The translations under genes and the position numbers were made by a program. From DASWVC01 sp036401335 (GTDB lineage Bacteria; Verrucomicrobiota; Verrucomicrobiia; Chthoniobacterales; JAFAMB01), in contig DASWVC010000265.1 of NCBI GenBank assembly GCA_036401335.1, positions 1-50,320 of the forward strand: 50,320 nucleotides of DNA. The letters are read 5' to 3'. Below the pieces are notes generated by a model, which saw only the letters and a list, made by a program, of their open reading frames with translations, was not told the DNA's origin and made no database searches. Shown here piece by piece: positions 17,228 through 24,924 of this stretch (its first letter is position 1; every line of letters starts with the position of its first letter).

Positions 17228-18106
17228 ATGACCGACAATCGCCTACGTCTCGGATTACCTTCTGGCAGCCTGCACGAGGCGACCTTGGACCTTTTCGCGA
17301 AGGCCGGGTATCAAATCACCGGCACCAGCCGTTCGTACAAACCTACCATCGACGACCCCGAGCTGGAGATCCGCCTGCTGCGGGCACAGGAGATCAGCCG
17401 TTATGTGGAAGGCGGCTTTCTGGACGGGGGCATCACGGGAAAGGACTGGCTGGAGGAAAACAGTTCCGACGTTGAGGTGCTTGCGCGGTTGGAATACAGC
17501 AAAGCGACCTCCAGTCCCACGCGCTGGGTGCTGGTTGTGCCCGAAAGCTCGCCCATTCAAAGCGTCGAAGACCTCGAAGGCAAACGCATTGCCACTGAGG
17601 CCGTCGGGTTAACACGGAAGTTTCTTGAGCGTCGTGGCGTAAAGGCACGGGTCGAGTTCAGCTGGGGTGCAACCGAAGTCAAAGTACCGGAGCTTGTCGA
17701 TGCCATTGTAGACATCACCGAAACGGGAGGCTCGTTGAAGGCGAATAAACTTAGAATTCTCGAGGTGATCACCGAATCTTTCCCTCTGGTGATTGGCAAC
17801 CGCGAAGCGATGGCCGACGGGTGGAAACGGACAAAACTCGAGCGGCTGATTCTCCTCTTGCAAGGAGCACTCAACGCGCGCAACAAAGTCGGCCTGAAAA
17901 TGAATCTGCGCCGGGAACAGCTGAGCCGGTTCCTTGAATTGCTGCCGGCATTGCGCAACCCGACGGTAGCGCCGCTGACCCATCCCGAATGGGTTGCGCT
18001 GGAAACGGTGATTGACGAGAAGGTAGTCCGCGAAATCATACCGCAGCTAAAGGGGCTGGGAGCGGAAGGCATTATCGAGTATCCGTTGAATAAAGTGGTT
18101 TATTAG
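17228..18106 (+). CDS. hisG: ATP phosphoribosyltransferase, long form
   Basis: First enzyme of histidine synthesis: joins ATP and PRPP. I start at ATG 17228 (MTDNRLRLGLPSGSLHEATL), which gives 292 residues and the standard N-terminus. An ATG 54 bases upstream would add a hydrophobic 18-residue lead that the family lacks. The catalytic domains hold the PRPP-binding stretch DAIVDITETGGSLKANKL. The extra C-terminal domain (about residues 215-292, from LLLQGALNARNKVGLKMN) is the regulatory ACT-like domain of the long form, so feedback inhibition by histidine is expected and no HisZ partner is needed. No other his genes are adjacent. Confidence 0.96.
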   Translation: MTDNRLRLGLPSGSLHEATLDLFAKAGYQITGTSRSYKPTIDDPELEIRLLRAQEISRYVEGGFLDGGITGKDWLEENSSDVEVLARLEYSKATSSPTRWVLVVPESSPIQSVEDLEGKRIATEAVGLTRKFLERRGVKARVEFSWGATEVKVPELVDAIVDITETGGSLKANKLRILEVITESFPLVIGNREAMADGWKRTKLERLILLLQGALNARNKVGLKMNLRREQLSRFLELLPALRNPTVAPLTHPEWVALETVIDEKVVREIIPQLKGLGAEGIIEYPLNKVVY

Positions 18107-18166
18107 TTATGTGTTCACCTCCCCGCTGGCCTGGAAGGCCAGGACTGGTTGTTGCTTAATTTACCT

Positions 18167-18271
18167 ATGGGTTCCCTGAAAAAACGTCGAAAAGCCAAGA
18201 TTGCCAAACACAAACGCCGCAAGCGCATGAAGGAGAATCGCCACAAGAAGCGTTTGCGCTACAAGTCCTGA
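18167..18271 (+). CDS. tiny basic protein, AURKAIP1/COX24-domain type (small-subunit ribosomal protein candidate)
   Basis: A 34-codon frame starting MGSLKKRRKAKIAKHKRRKR and continuing MKENRHKKRL. More than half of the residues are lysine or arginine, and the pattern KKRRKxKIAKHKRRKRxKxNRHKKR resembles the AURKAIP1/COX24 family of very short bacterial proteins, whose mycobacterial relative (bS22) is bound to the 30S subunit. The likely role is structural, on the ribosome. It lies between hisG (60 nt upstream) and the TPR gene (16 nt downstream), both on the same strand. It is easily missed because of its length. The resemblance is from memory of the family pattern. Confidence 0.8.
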   Translation: MGSLKKRRKAKIAKHKRRKRMKENRHKKRLRYKS

Positions 18272-18287
18272 CCTATAGAATAAAGGC

Positions 18288-20093
18288 ATGAAGGGTCCGA
18301 GGCCGGCGCAGTTAGCGCTGTTCTCCTGCGTGGGGTACGTGCTGTTGGCGGCTGGACTTGGGGATTTATCGGCTGTCCCTTTGCAGAAGCCGGGCACACC
18401 GTCGGAAAAGGCAACGCCCAAGGTACGGGTGCGCGGAGCGGAAGGCCTGTTTTATTCGGATCAGCGTCCGGCTGCGCCGGATCAACAATTGCAACCTGCG
18501 CTGGAACGCAAAGCGCAGGCAGAGGCCTTTTTTATTGAGGGATTGGTGGCGGAAGACGACGGCGATTTTGAAGCCGCCCTTCAGGCTTACACCAGCTCTT
18601 TGCAGCTTGACGCCGGCAGCAACCCTTCCCTGACCGTCCGAGTGGCGCAGGAGTATGCCAAACGTGGGGATGTGGCCACCGGCATTGACCTCCTCAAGGA
18701 TTTGGTCAAAGCCAGACCGGATGAGGTTTCCGCCTACCTCGCGCTTGCTTCGCTCTACTTCAAAGACCTGAATAAACCGGATCTGGCAGTCCGGTACGCT
18801 GAAGGGGCGGTTCGAACCGCTCCCGACAACGTGGCGGGCTACCAGACGTTGTTCGATATTTATGTGGCCCTCAAGCGGCGGCGCGAAGCAGAACAGATGC
18901 TTGCGCAAGCGCAACGGGTCGACAGCAGCAATCCTAACTTCTGGCTTAGCCTGGTTGACCTGGCGATCCGCCTTTACCGACCCGAGGGCGGCACGTTCCC
19001 GACGGACAAACTTTCCACCGTGCTGGCCTCCTTGCAGAAGGCCGTTTCGCTCGCCCATGAGGATGCGCCAGCCGTCACCCATGCCGCGGACGATTACGTT
19101 GCCCTCGGACAGGTGACGTCCGCCATCCCGCTGTACCTTCGTGCGCTTGAACTGAACCGGGGCAGCGGCGAAGTCCGGTATAAACTGGCGGAAAGCTTCC
19201 TGAAAACGGGTAAACGCGACGAAGCCATCGCCGCCCTGGAAGAGTTGATTAAGACAAACCCGCTTAAGCCGGAGATCTACGAGTTTCTGGCCCGCCTTTA
19301 CGAGGAAAGCGGCGACCGCGAACGTGCGTTGGGCAATTACCAGCAGGCGCTTTTGCTTGCCCCGAACGACCCGGAGAACTACCTCCGTGCCGCAGAGATG
19401 CAGCTGCAACTGCGCAAGAACGACGAAGCAATTGCCCTGCTGACGGACGCGAGGCGCCGGTTCTCGATCCCGCAGGTAACCTATGCCCTGGCCGTGGCAT
19501 TAAGCCAGGCCAAGCGGTTTGATGAAGCGTTGCCGGTTTTTGAGTCCGCGCTGCAGGAATCGAATCCCGACGGTCGCGACTCGTTCGATGCCGGTTTTTA
19601 CTTCAACTATGCCGTGGCGGCCGAACAGGCCGGCCTGACCGACAAAGCGGCCGCGCTCCTCAAAAAGACCATCGAAATCGATCCTTCCCAAGCTGCGCAG
19701 GCCTACAATTACCTGGGCTACATGTGGGTGGATAAAGGCCAGCACTTGGACGAGGCCGGTGAAATGATCCGGAAAGCCCTCCAGCTGGAGCCGAACAACG
19801 GGGCTTACCTGGACAGTTTTGGATGGTATTTTTACAAGAAAGGCGAGTACGGCAAGGCATTGACGGAGCTTCTTCATGCGGCTGAGGTCATCCGACCGGA
19901 GGACGCGGTTGTTTATGAGCACGTTGGTGACGCTTACCAGGCCCTCGGCAACGTGCCGCAGGCCTTGACCCTTTGGCAGAAGGCGTTGACGCTTGACCCG
20001 CACAACCAGGGCATCGCCGCAAAGGTTGAGCAAGCGCGCACGAAACTGGCCGCGAGCAGCACGCCAACCCCCGCGCCCCCGGTTACGCCCTAA
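18288..20093 (+). CDS. tetratricopeptide-repeat protein, exported
   Basis: A 601-residue protein with an N-terminal hydrophobic export signal (about residues 8-28, LALFSCVGYVLLAAGL) and no lipobox that I trust. The rest is a chain of about 12 TPR units, recognisable by the repeated W/Y-LG-Y-A-P pattern: EDDGDFEAALQAYTSSLQLD, YIKDLNKPDLAVRYAEGAVR-like, RYKLAESFLKTGKRDEAIAA, LARLYEESGDRERALGNYQQ, AYNYLGYMWVDKGQHLDEAG and HVGDAYQALGNVPQALTLWQ. The tail is proline/threonine-rich (STPTPAPPVTP). No enzymatic domain is visible; TPR proteins of this build hold protein complexes in the envelope. A Shine-Dalgarno-like TAAAGG lies just before the ATG. Confidence 0.88.
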   Translation: MKGPRPAQLALFSCVGYVLLAAGLGDLSAVPLQKPGTPSEKATPKVRVRGAEGLFYSDQRPAAPDQQLQPALERKAQAEAFFIEGLVAEDDGDFEAALQAYTSSLQLDAGSNPSLTVRVAQEYAKRGDVATGIDLLKDLVKARPDEVSAYLALASLYFKDLNKPDLAVRYAEGAVRTAPDNVAGYQTLFDIYVALKRRREAEQMLAQAQRVDSSNPNFWLSLVDLAIRLYRPEGGTFPTDKLSTVLASLQKAVSLAHEDAPAVTHAADDYVALGQVTSAIPLYLRALELNRGSGEVRYKLAESFLKTGKRDEAIAALEELIKTNPLKPEIYEFLARLYEESGDRERALGNYQQALLLAPNDPENYLRAAEMQLQLRKNDEAIALLTDARRRFSIPQVTYALAVALSQAKRFDEALPVFESALQESNPDGRDSFDAGFYFNYAVAAEQAGLTDKAAALLKKTIEIDPSQAAQAYNYLGYMWVDKGQHLDEAGEMIRKALQLEPNNGAYLDSFGWYFYKKGEYGKALTELLHAAEVIRPEDAVVYEHVGDAYQALGNVPQALTLWQKALTLDPHNQGIAAKVEQARTKLAASSTPTPAPPVTP

Positions 20094-20272
20094 GTTCGGG
20101 TTTGCCGGCAAGGGGCCAGCCATTGCTCCCGACGACGCGACAAAGGCCGGCTTTTCCTCGCGCGGCACACGCCCCGCGTTTGGCTTTAAAGGCGGGCAGA
20201 AAAATGGACCCTCCGCCGCTCTCTGCTTGACGCGGAACCCGCGGCCGCCAGCATAAAAAGCACCCATTCTCT

Positions 20273-20920
20273 ATGAACCCCAGCTCCATCCACATCGGCA
20301 TTCTCGGGTCAGGCAACATCGGTAAGAACGCGGCCAAGCACTTCGTTCGCGTGGGCCATCGTGTTCGCCTGAGCAACTCCAAAGGACCCGAGACGTTGAC
20401 CGCCACCGTCGCGGAAATTGGCCCTGAGGCGGAAGCCGCCACCACGGCCGACACGGTTGCCTTCGGCGAGGTGATCCTGCTCGCCGTGCCATGGGCAAAG
20501 CGCGCAGCAGCGTTCGCTGCGGCCGGCGGGCCGGCAGCATTCGCGGGCAAGATCGTCATTGACGCGCTTAATCCCTACACGGAATTCCCAAGCGTCGAAG
20601 AGTTGCACGGACGCACTTCCAGTAGCGTCGTCGCGTCGGAACTGCCGGATGCGCGGGTGGTTAAGGCGTTTAACACCATTTACTTTGAGACACTGGCCAA
20701 TGGCTCCAAGCGGGCGGACGCACCGGATCGGATCGCGCTGCCCGTCTGCGGCGACGATCCCGCGGCCAAACGGATCGTCTGTGCTCTCATCGAACAGATC
20801 GGCTTTGACGCCGTGGATGCGGGTACGCTGGCCCAAAGCCGGCGCCAGGAACCGTTTCAACCGCTTTATAACAAGGACTACCCCGCGACACAGGTGCTTC
20901 AGGAACTCGCAAAACCCTGA
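20273..20920 (+). CDS. NADPH-dependent F420 reductase-like oxidoreductase
   Basis: A 215-residue Rossmann-fold protein of the NADP_oxidored_F420 group. The dinucleotide site is IGILGSGNIGKNAAKHFV at the N-terminus, followed by GHRVRLSNSKGPETL, where arginine/serine after the second strand favours NADP(H). Later LLAVPWAK, VIDALNPYTEF and ARVVKAFNTIYFE fit the family. Many members do not use F420, and nothing else here suggests F420 synthesis, so the substrate is open. It stands alone between 179 nt and 160 nt of non-coding sequence. Confidence 0.85.
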   Translation: MNPSSIHIGILGSGNIGKNAAKHFVRVGHRVRLSNSKGPETLTATVAEIGPEAEAATTADTVAFGEVILLAVPWAKRAAAFAAAGGPAAFAGKIVIDALNPYTEFPSVEELHGRTSSSVVASELPDARVVKAFNTIYFETLANGSKRADAPDRIALPVCGDDPAAKRIVCALIEQIGFDAVDAGTLAQSRRQEPFQPLYNKDYPATQVLQELAKP

Positions 20921-21080
20921 CCAAAGTGGACGCGGCCAGAAAAGGCGGCGTTGAACGCATTGTGCATCAGCACGCCCAGTCCGCCGCTGGTCGCGATGGC
21001 CCAGCCGTCCCCCCACCCTAAACCGTTCCTTGCGCCCACGGCCTTCCGCGGCACGTTTTTCCAGACAAAGGCAACGCACG

Positions 21081-21488
21081 ATGGCGGTTCAGGTCTACGG
21101 CTGTAATCACGTGGTCATAGAGGTAAATGACATCCAGAAAGCCGTGGCGTTTTACCGCGACGTCTTCAACCTCGAGCAACTTGATCAAGGCGAAGGCGAT
21201 GCCTTCTTCAAACTGGGCGAACACCAGTTTTTGGCCCTCTTTCAAGTGGACGTGCAGCAACCGGACCGACATCGGCATTTTGGCTTGCTGGTCCGGGACG
21301 AAGCTCAAGTTGAAGAGGTACGTGAGAAGGTGTCGAGAAAATACGGCCTGGACTTGCTGCCCCCTTTCCGCTGCGATTTTCGCGACCCTTGGGGCAATCG
21401 GATTCAGGTGGTGGACCTCCACGACGAGTCGCTGGTCTGGCTCTTGCCTTACCGCGAAGTGCAGAAAACCGGAATTCGGTTTGGCTGA
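21081..21488 (+). CDS. VOC-superfamily (glyoxalase/bleomycin-resistance fold) protein
   Basis: A 135-residue protein from the ATG at 21081 (MAVQVYGCNHVVIEVND). It has the paired beta-alpha-beta-beta-beta modules of the VOC fold: NHVVIEVNDIQKAVAFYRDV at the start, HRHFGLLVRDEAQVEEV in the middle, and DPWGNRIQVVDLHD near the end, where a metal-binding glutamate is usual but a glutamine stands here. Two possible metal histidines are visible (NHV and HFG). The substrate cannot be told from sequence. An upstream in-frame start 51 bases earlier is less likely. Confidence 0.83.
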   Translation: MAVQVYGCNHVVIEVNDIQKAVAFYRDVFNLEQLDQGEGDAFFKLGEHQFLALFQVDVQQPDRHRHFGLLVRDEAQVEEVREKVSRKYGLDLLPPFRCDFRDPWGNRIQVVDLHDESLVWLLPYREVQKTGIRFG

Positions 21489-21612
21489 CAGCGTTCCCGG
21501 GGCCTCTGCCACGGCCCTTGAGATGGGCCACCCCTCCCCTTGCCTGGTGCGAATCGCGCCCACCCGGGGCTGGACAGACGAGGGCGCCCGGTTTCTGGCG
21601 GAACGGCTCGGG

Positions 21613-21681
21613 CGTCACCTTACCCGTCATTTCAAACGCCAGGTCGGCATCGCCCCAGCCGCCTTTCGTGCGGGACAGTGA
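21613..21681 (+). pseudogene. remnant of an AraC-family regulator (3' end only), in a 379-nt gene-poor gap
   Basis: Between the VOC gene (ends 21488) and the crotonase gene (starts 21868) I see no intact gene. One frame ends in HLTRHFKRQVGIAPAAFRAG and a stop, which looks like the last helix of an AraC-type helix-turn-helix domain (the pattern SHLSRxFKRxxGxSPxxFR). The rest of the regulator is absent upstream. A further open frame (about 21690-21845, including AIFSYALAASFKRLSAEGG) has coding-like composition, but I do not recognise it. The gap looks like decayed sequence. Confidence 0.4.
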
Positions 21682-21867
21682 CCCCGCAGGGTGAGCAGGC
21701 CGGCAAAGCGATTTTCTCCTATGCTTTAGCGGCATCCTTCAAGAGGTTGAGCGCGGAAGGTGGCAGGGTTGCGGCGCTCGCGCTCCCTGAGCGCCTGCGC
21801 GCCTTCACCGGCCCGGTTATCGAACTGACTGACGTGAAAGGTGGATAGACCAAACCGACAACCGACC

Positions 21868-22539
21868 ATGGCCACCCGATTTGAAGATTACCAAAGCAAG
21901 AACCGCTGCCTGCGCATGACACGCACGCCGGAGGGCGTACTCACCGCGACGCTGCACACCGACGGCGGCGCCCCCCTTCACAATGGTGCGGCTCACACGG
22001 GGTTCATGCACGCGTTCGGGGACATTGCGGCCGACGACGGTAATGAAGTCGTCATCCTCACCGGCACAGGGGGCTACTGGATCTGGAAGATGGACTTCTC
22101 GGCAGTGGGCGATATCAAGCAGCCTGAGACCTGGCCCCAAATCCTCACCGAGGCGCGCCGAACCCTTTACCACCTGCTCGACATCGGCGTGCCGGTGGTT
22201 GCGGTCGTGCCCGGGCCCGCACACGCCCACGGCGAATACGCCCTCACGGCCGATGTGGTGCGCGCGGCCGACACCGCCACCTTCAAGGACGAGCAGCACC
22301 TGAACATTGGCGTCATGCCGGCCGACGGTGTCCAGGTCCTCTACGCTGAAGCAATGGGCCACCAGCGGTTTCGCGCCTTTGAGCTGCTGCAACAAACCAT
22401 CACGGCTGAAGAGGCACTGCGCATCGGAATGGTCAATGAGGCGCTGCACACCCGCAGCGGCCCGCGGGGGTTCGACCAGACGATTCACGGGGACCTCGGC
22501 TTTCCCTTTGCCGACCTCGCGGCCGACCGGCATGCGTGA
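21868..22539 (+). CDS. enoyl-CoA hydratase/isomerase (crotonase) family protein, apparently shortened
   Basis: A 223-residue crotonase-fold protein from ATG 21868. The start MATRFEDYQSKNRCLRM and the stretch GVLTATLHTDGGAPLHNGAA with AFGDIAADDGNEVVILTGTG resemble the 6-oxocamphor-hydrolase-like branch, which cleaves C-C bonds in diketones rather than hydrating CoA esters. The second half includes ADVVRAADTATFKDEQHLNIG and ALRIGMVNEAL. After that point the C-terminal helices expected of a 250-270-residue protein are missing; the tail diverges (HTRSGPRGFDQTIHGDLGFP) and stops. Either a shortened variant or a decaying gene; its decayed upstream neighbour makes the second reading fair. Confidence 0.65.
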   Translation: MATRFEDYQSKNRCLRMTRTPEGVLTATLHTDGGAPLHNGAAHTGFMHAFGDIAADDGNEVVILTGTGGYWIWKMDFSAVGDIKQPETWPQILTEARRTLYHLLDIGVPVVAVVPGPAHAHGEYALTADVVRAADTATFKDEQHLNIGVMPADGVQVLYAEAMGHQRFRAFELLQQTITAEEALRIGMVNEALHTRSGPRGFDQTIHGDLGFPFADLAADRHA

Positions 22540-22757
22540 ACCGTCAGTCGGATCAAGAATGGCCCATGGAAACCGTTCCACTCGTGCTTAACCGCAGAGT
22601 GGCGGGTAACCTGACACATGCAATCTTTTTCACTGCGCCTTAGGATGGGCCTTTGGCGGCGGCCGGTCCTGGTCCTACACAAGTCCGGGGGGTCAAGGCG
22701 AATGAACACCTTTATCACGCCGGTTCATTGCTCAATAGAAAGATTCTAGACAGCCGT

Positions 22758-23504
22758 GTGAACCACTACTTCACCACGCGGCCGGCACGGCCTTTGGTTG
22801 TCGCGCACCGGGGCGCGACCGACGGCGGGTTTGCGGAAAACACCCTGGCGGCGTTTGAGGCTGCGATCCGGCTCGGGGCGGACCTGATCGAGTGTGACCT
22901 CCGGACCACCGCCGACGGCGAACACGTGATCATTCACGACGACGTCCTTGGCGGGAAACGGATCGGCCGGTGCACCCGGCGGGAGGTCCAGACTGCGGGG
23001 CGCGCGCTAGGGTACGACATCCCCACGCTCGGTGAAGTTCTTGAGCTCGTTTCCGGCAGGATCTGCCTGGACCTTGAACTCAAGGAGGCCGGCTACGAAA
23101 GCGATGTGGTTCAACGGGTCCGGGCGCGACTCCCGGTTGACCGTTTCGTGATTACCTCGTTTCAAGCCGGATGTTTTCAGGAGGTGAAGCGCGCGGCTCC
23201 GGACGTGCAATGTGGCCTTCTGCTTCCGGCGCCTCGTGCCGGCGCGCGAGCGGGCTGGACAGGTCTGCCGCTGGACTTTGCCCGCTTCCGTGAATCGGGC
23301 ATCGATTTTCTCCTTCCGCACTGGAAGCTCATCCGCTCCGGCGTGTTGCCAAAGGCGGCAGCGGCAGGTCTGCCCGCCTGGACCTGGACGGTCAATCGGC
23401 CTCACGCCCTGCGGGCCTGCCTTCGCCGCGCCGACCTTCAGGCAGTGATCACAGATAAAGTGGAACTGGCATTGCAGGTGTCAGCCCCAGGCAACGGCCC
23501 GTAA
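22758..23504 (+). CDS. glycerophosphodiester phosphodiesterase
   Basis: Hydrolyses glycerophosphodiesters to an alcohol and glycerol 3-phosphate. The TIM-barrel signature is complete: VAHRGATDGGFAENTLAAFE near the N-terminus, the acidic pair in LIECDLRTTADGEHVIIHDD, then IPTLGEVLELV and LDLELKE, with the second half ending in WTVNRPHAL. I start at the GTG at 22758, which gives 248 residues and places the HRG motif 17 residues in; a TTG at 22653 would add 35 residues without family-like features. No signal peptide is visible, so it is probably cytoplasmic. It is convergent with hflX. Confidence 0.85.
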   Translation: MNHYFTTRPARPLVVAHRGATDGGFAENTLAAFEAAIRLGADLIECDLRTTADGEHVIIHDDVLGGKRIGRCTRREVQTAGRALGYDIPTLGEVLELVSGRICLDLELKEAGYESDVVQRVRARLPVDRFVITSFQAGCFQEVKRAAPDVQCGLLLPAPRAGARAGWTGLPLDFARFRESGIDFLLPHWKLIRSGVLPKAAAAGLPAWTWTVNRPHALRACLRRADLQAVITDKVELALQVSAPGNGP

Positions 23505-23622
23505 GCCCATTGCCGGGAGTGGCACCGTGCCCCTTCCACAACCTACCTTACCCGCTGGTGTGTGTGATTGAACCGCAGGTGCTTGCCATTATCATCCAGA
23601 ACGGAGCCTGACCACCGGCCGT

Positions 23623-24924
23623 CTAAAGGGCCGGCTGAACACCCGCTTTTCGCCGGAGCAGAAAAGGTTCAACCCGCGCCAGTACTTTCGGCGAAACCGC
23701 CGCCGTGACGGCCACAAAACCGGGCTGGTAGTCAAGGCTGAGCACGTTGCTGGTCCGGTGCAAAAGCGACAACAGGTCCGTACGGTCTAGCGGCAAGGCA
23801 AGTTCAACCCGCTGCACCCGGTCTGTTAACATGTCTGACATCCGGAACAACAGCTGGTCGAGGCCTTCACCGGTTTCGGTCGACACAAAGATCGCATCCG
23901 GAAAATGCACCCTCAGCGCATGCCGGGTACTCTCATTCTGAACCAGATCGGCTTTGCTTAACACCGTAATAATCCGCTTATCGTCGGCCCCTAGCTCGCG
24001 CAACAACCGCATCGTGGTGTCAAAAAAATCGTACACGCGCGGATGGCTGGCTTCCAGAACGTGCACCAGGAAATCGGCGAGAACCGCTTCTTCCAAAGTA
24101 GCCTTGAAGGCCTCCACCAGCCGGTGCGGGAGGTTTCGCACGAATCCGACGGTGTCGGTGAGAAGCAGGTCCTGTTCGGTTGGTAAACTGATTTTGCGGG
24201 TCGTGGTGTCCAACGTCGCAAACAGCTTGTTTTCCACCAGCACGTCGGCTCCGGTCAGCTTTTTAAGCAAGGAGGATTTACCCGCATTGGTGTAACCCAC
24301 GATGGCCGCGTGCGGCAATGGAAGCCGTTCCCGATGCTTGCGCTGGGTCGCACGACGCGACCGAACCAGGTGGAGGGCGGCTTTGAGACGATCAATCTGT
24401 TTACGGACCAGCCGACGGTCGGTCTCCAGCTGGGACTCGCCTTCCCCTTTGCCTCCCAGACCGCCTCCCTGCCGGCTAAGGTGACCCCAAGCCCTGGTCA
24501 GGCGCGGCAACGAGTATTCCAGACGCGCCAACGAAACCTGGAGCCGTGCTTCCTTGGTTTGAGCACGCTGGGCAAAGATATCCAGGATGATCTCCTGCCG
24601 GTCAATCACGGCCAGCTTGGCCAGCGCCTCCCAATTCCGCTGCTGCGCCGGATGGAGGTCGTTGTCAAAAACAATGACGTCAACTCCGAGCTCGGCGGCA
24701 CGGGCAGCGATCTCTTCGGCCTTGCCCGAACCCACAAAATACCGTGGAGATGCCTGCGGAACCCGGACTGCAAGCCGTTCCGCGATTCGCAGCCCCAGGG
24801 TATCCACCAGCGCCCCAAGTTCCTCGAGGAGGCTTTCAGCCTCCGCGCGCTCCGCTGCCTCGGTATAGACCCCGATCAGTAACGCTTTCTCAACCTGTTT
24901 TAATTGATCTTTTATTTCGAACAT
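23623..24924 (-). CDS. hflX: ribosome-associated GTPase HflX
   Basis: GTPase that binds the 50S subunit and can split stalled ribosomes under stress. I start at the ATG (complement of 24922-24924, MFEIKDQLKQVEKALLIGVY), which gives 433 residues; longer frames add an arginine-rich lead with no family match. The N-terminal HflX domain includes YFVGSGKAEEIAA and DNDLHPAQQRNWE, followed by the glycine-rich LSRQGGGLGGKGEGESQLE. G-domain: GYTNAGKSS (G1), DTVGF (G3). The G4 position reads SKAD rather than NKxD. Its first 35 bases overlap the end of the upstream aminotransferase gene. Confidence 0.95.
   Translation of the reverse strand: MFEIKDQLKQVEKALLIGVYTEAAERAEAESLLEELGALVDTLGLRIAERLAVRVPQASPRYFVGSGKAEEIAARAAELGVDVIVFDNDLHPAQQRNWEALAKLAVIDRQEIILDIFAQRAQTKEARLQVSLARLEYSLPRLTRAWGHLSRQGGGLGGKGEGESQLETDRRLVRKQIDRLKAALHLVRSRRATQRKHRERLPLPHAAIVGYTNAGKSSLLKKLTGADVLVENKLFATLDTTTRKISLPTEQDLLLTDTVGFVRNLPHRLVEAFKATLEEAVLADFLVHVLEASHPRVYDFFDTTMRLLRELGADDKRIITVLSKADLVQNESTRHALRVHFPDAIFVSTETGEGLDQLLFRMSDMLTDRVQRVELALPLDRTDLLSLLHRTSNVLSLDYQPGFVAVTAAVSPKVLARVEPFLLRRKAGVQPAL

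Noticed and set aside
18127..18147. Short hairpin CTGGCC/GGCCAG after hisG
   Set aside because: Only six pairs and no T run follows; too weak to call a terminator.
18366..19409. Long open frame antisense to the TPR gene
   Set aside because: Shadow of a repetitive, GC-rich coding frame; no start context or domain.
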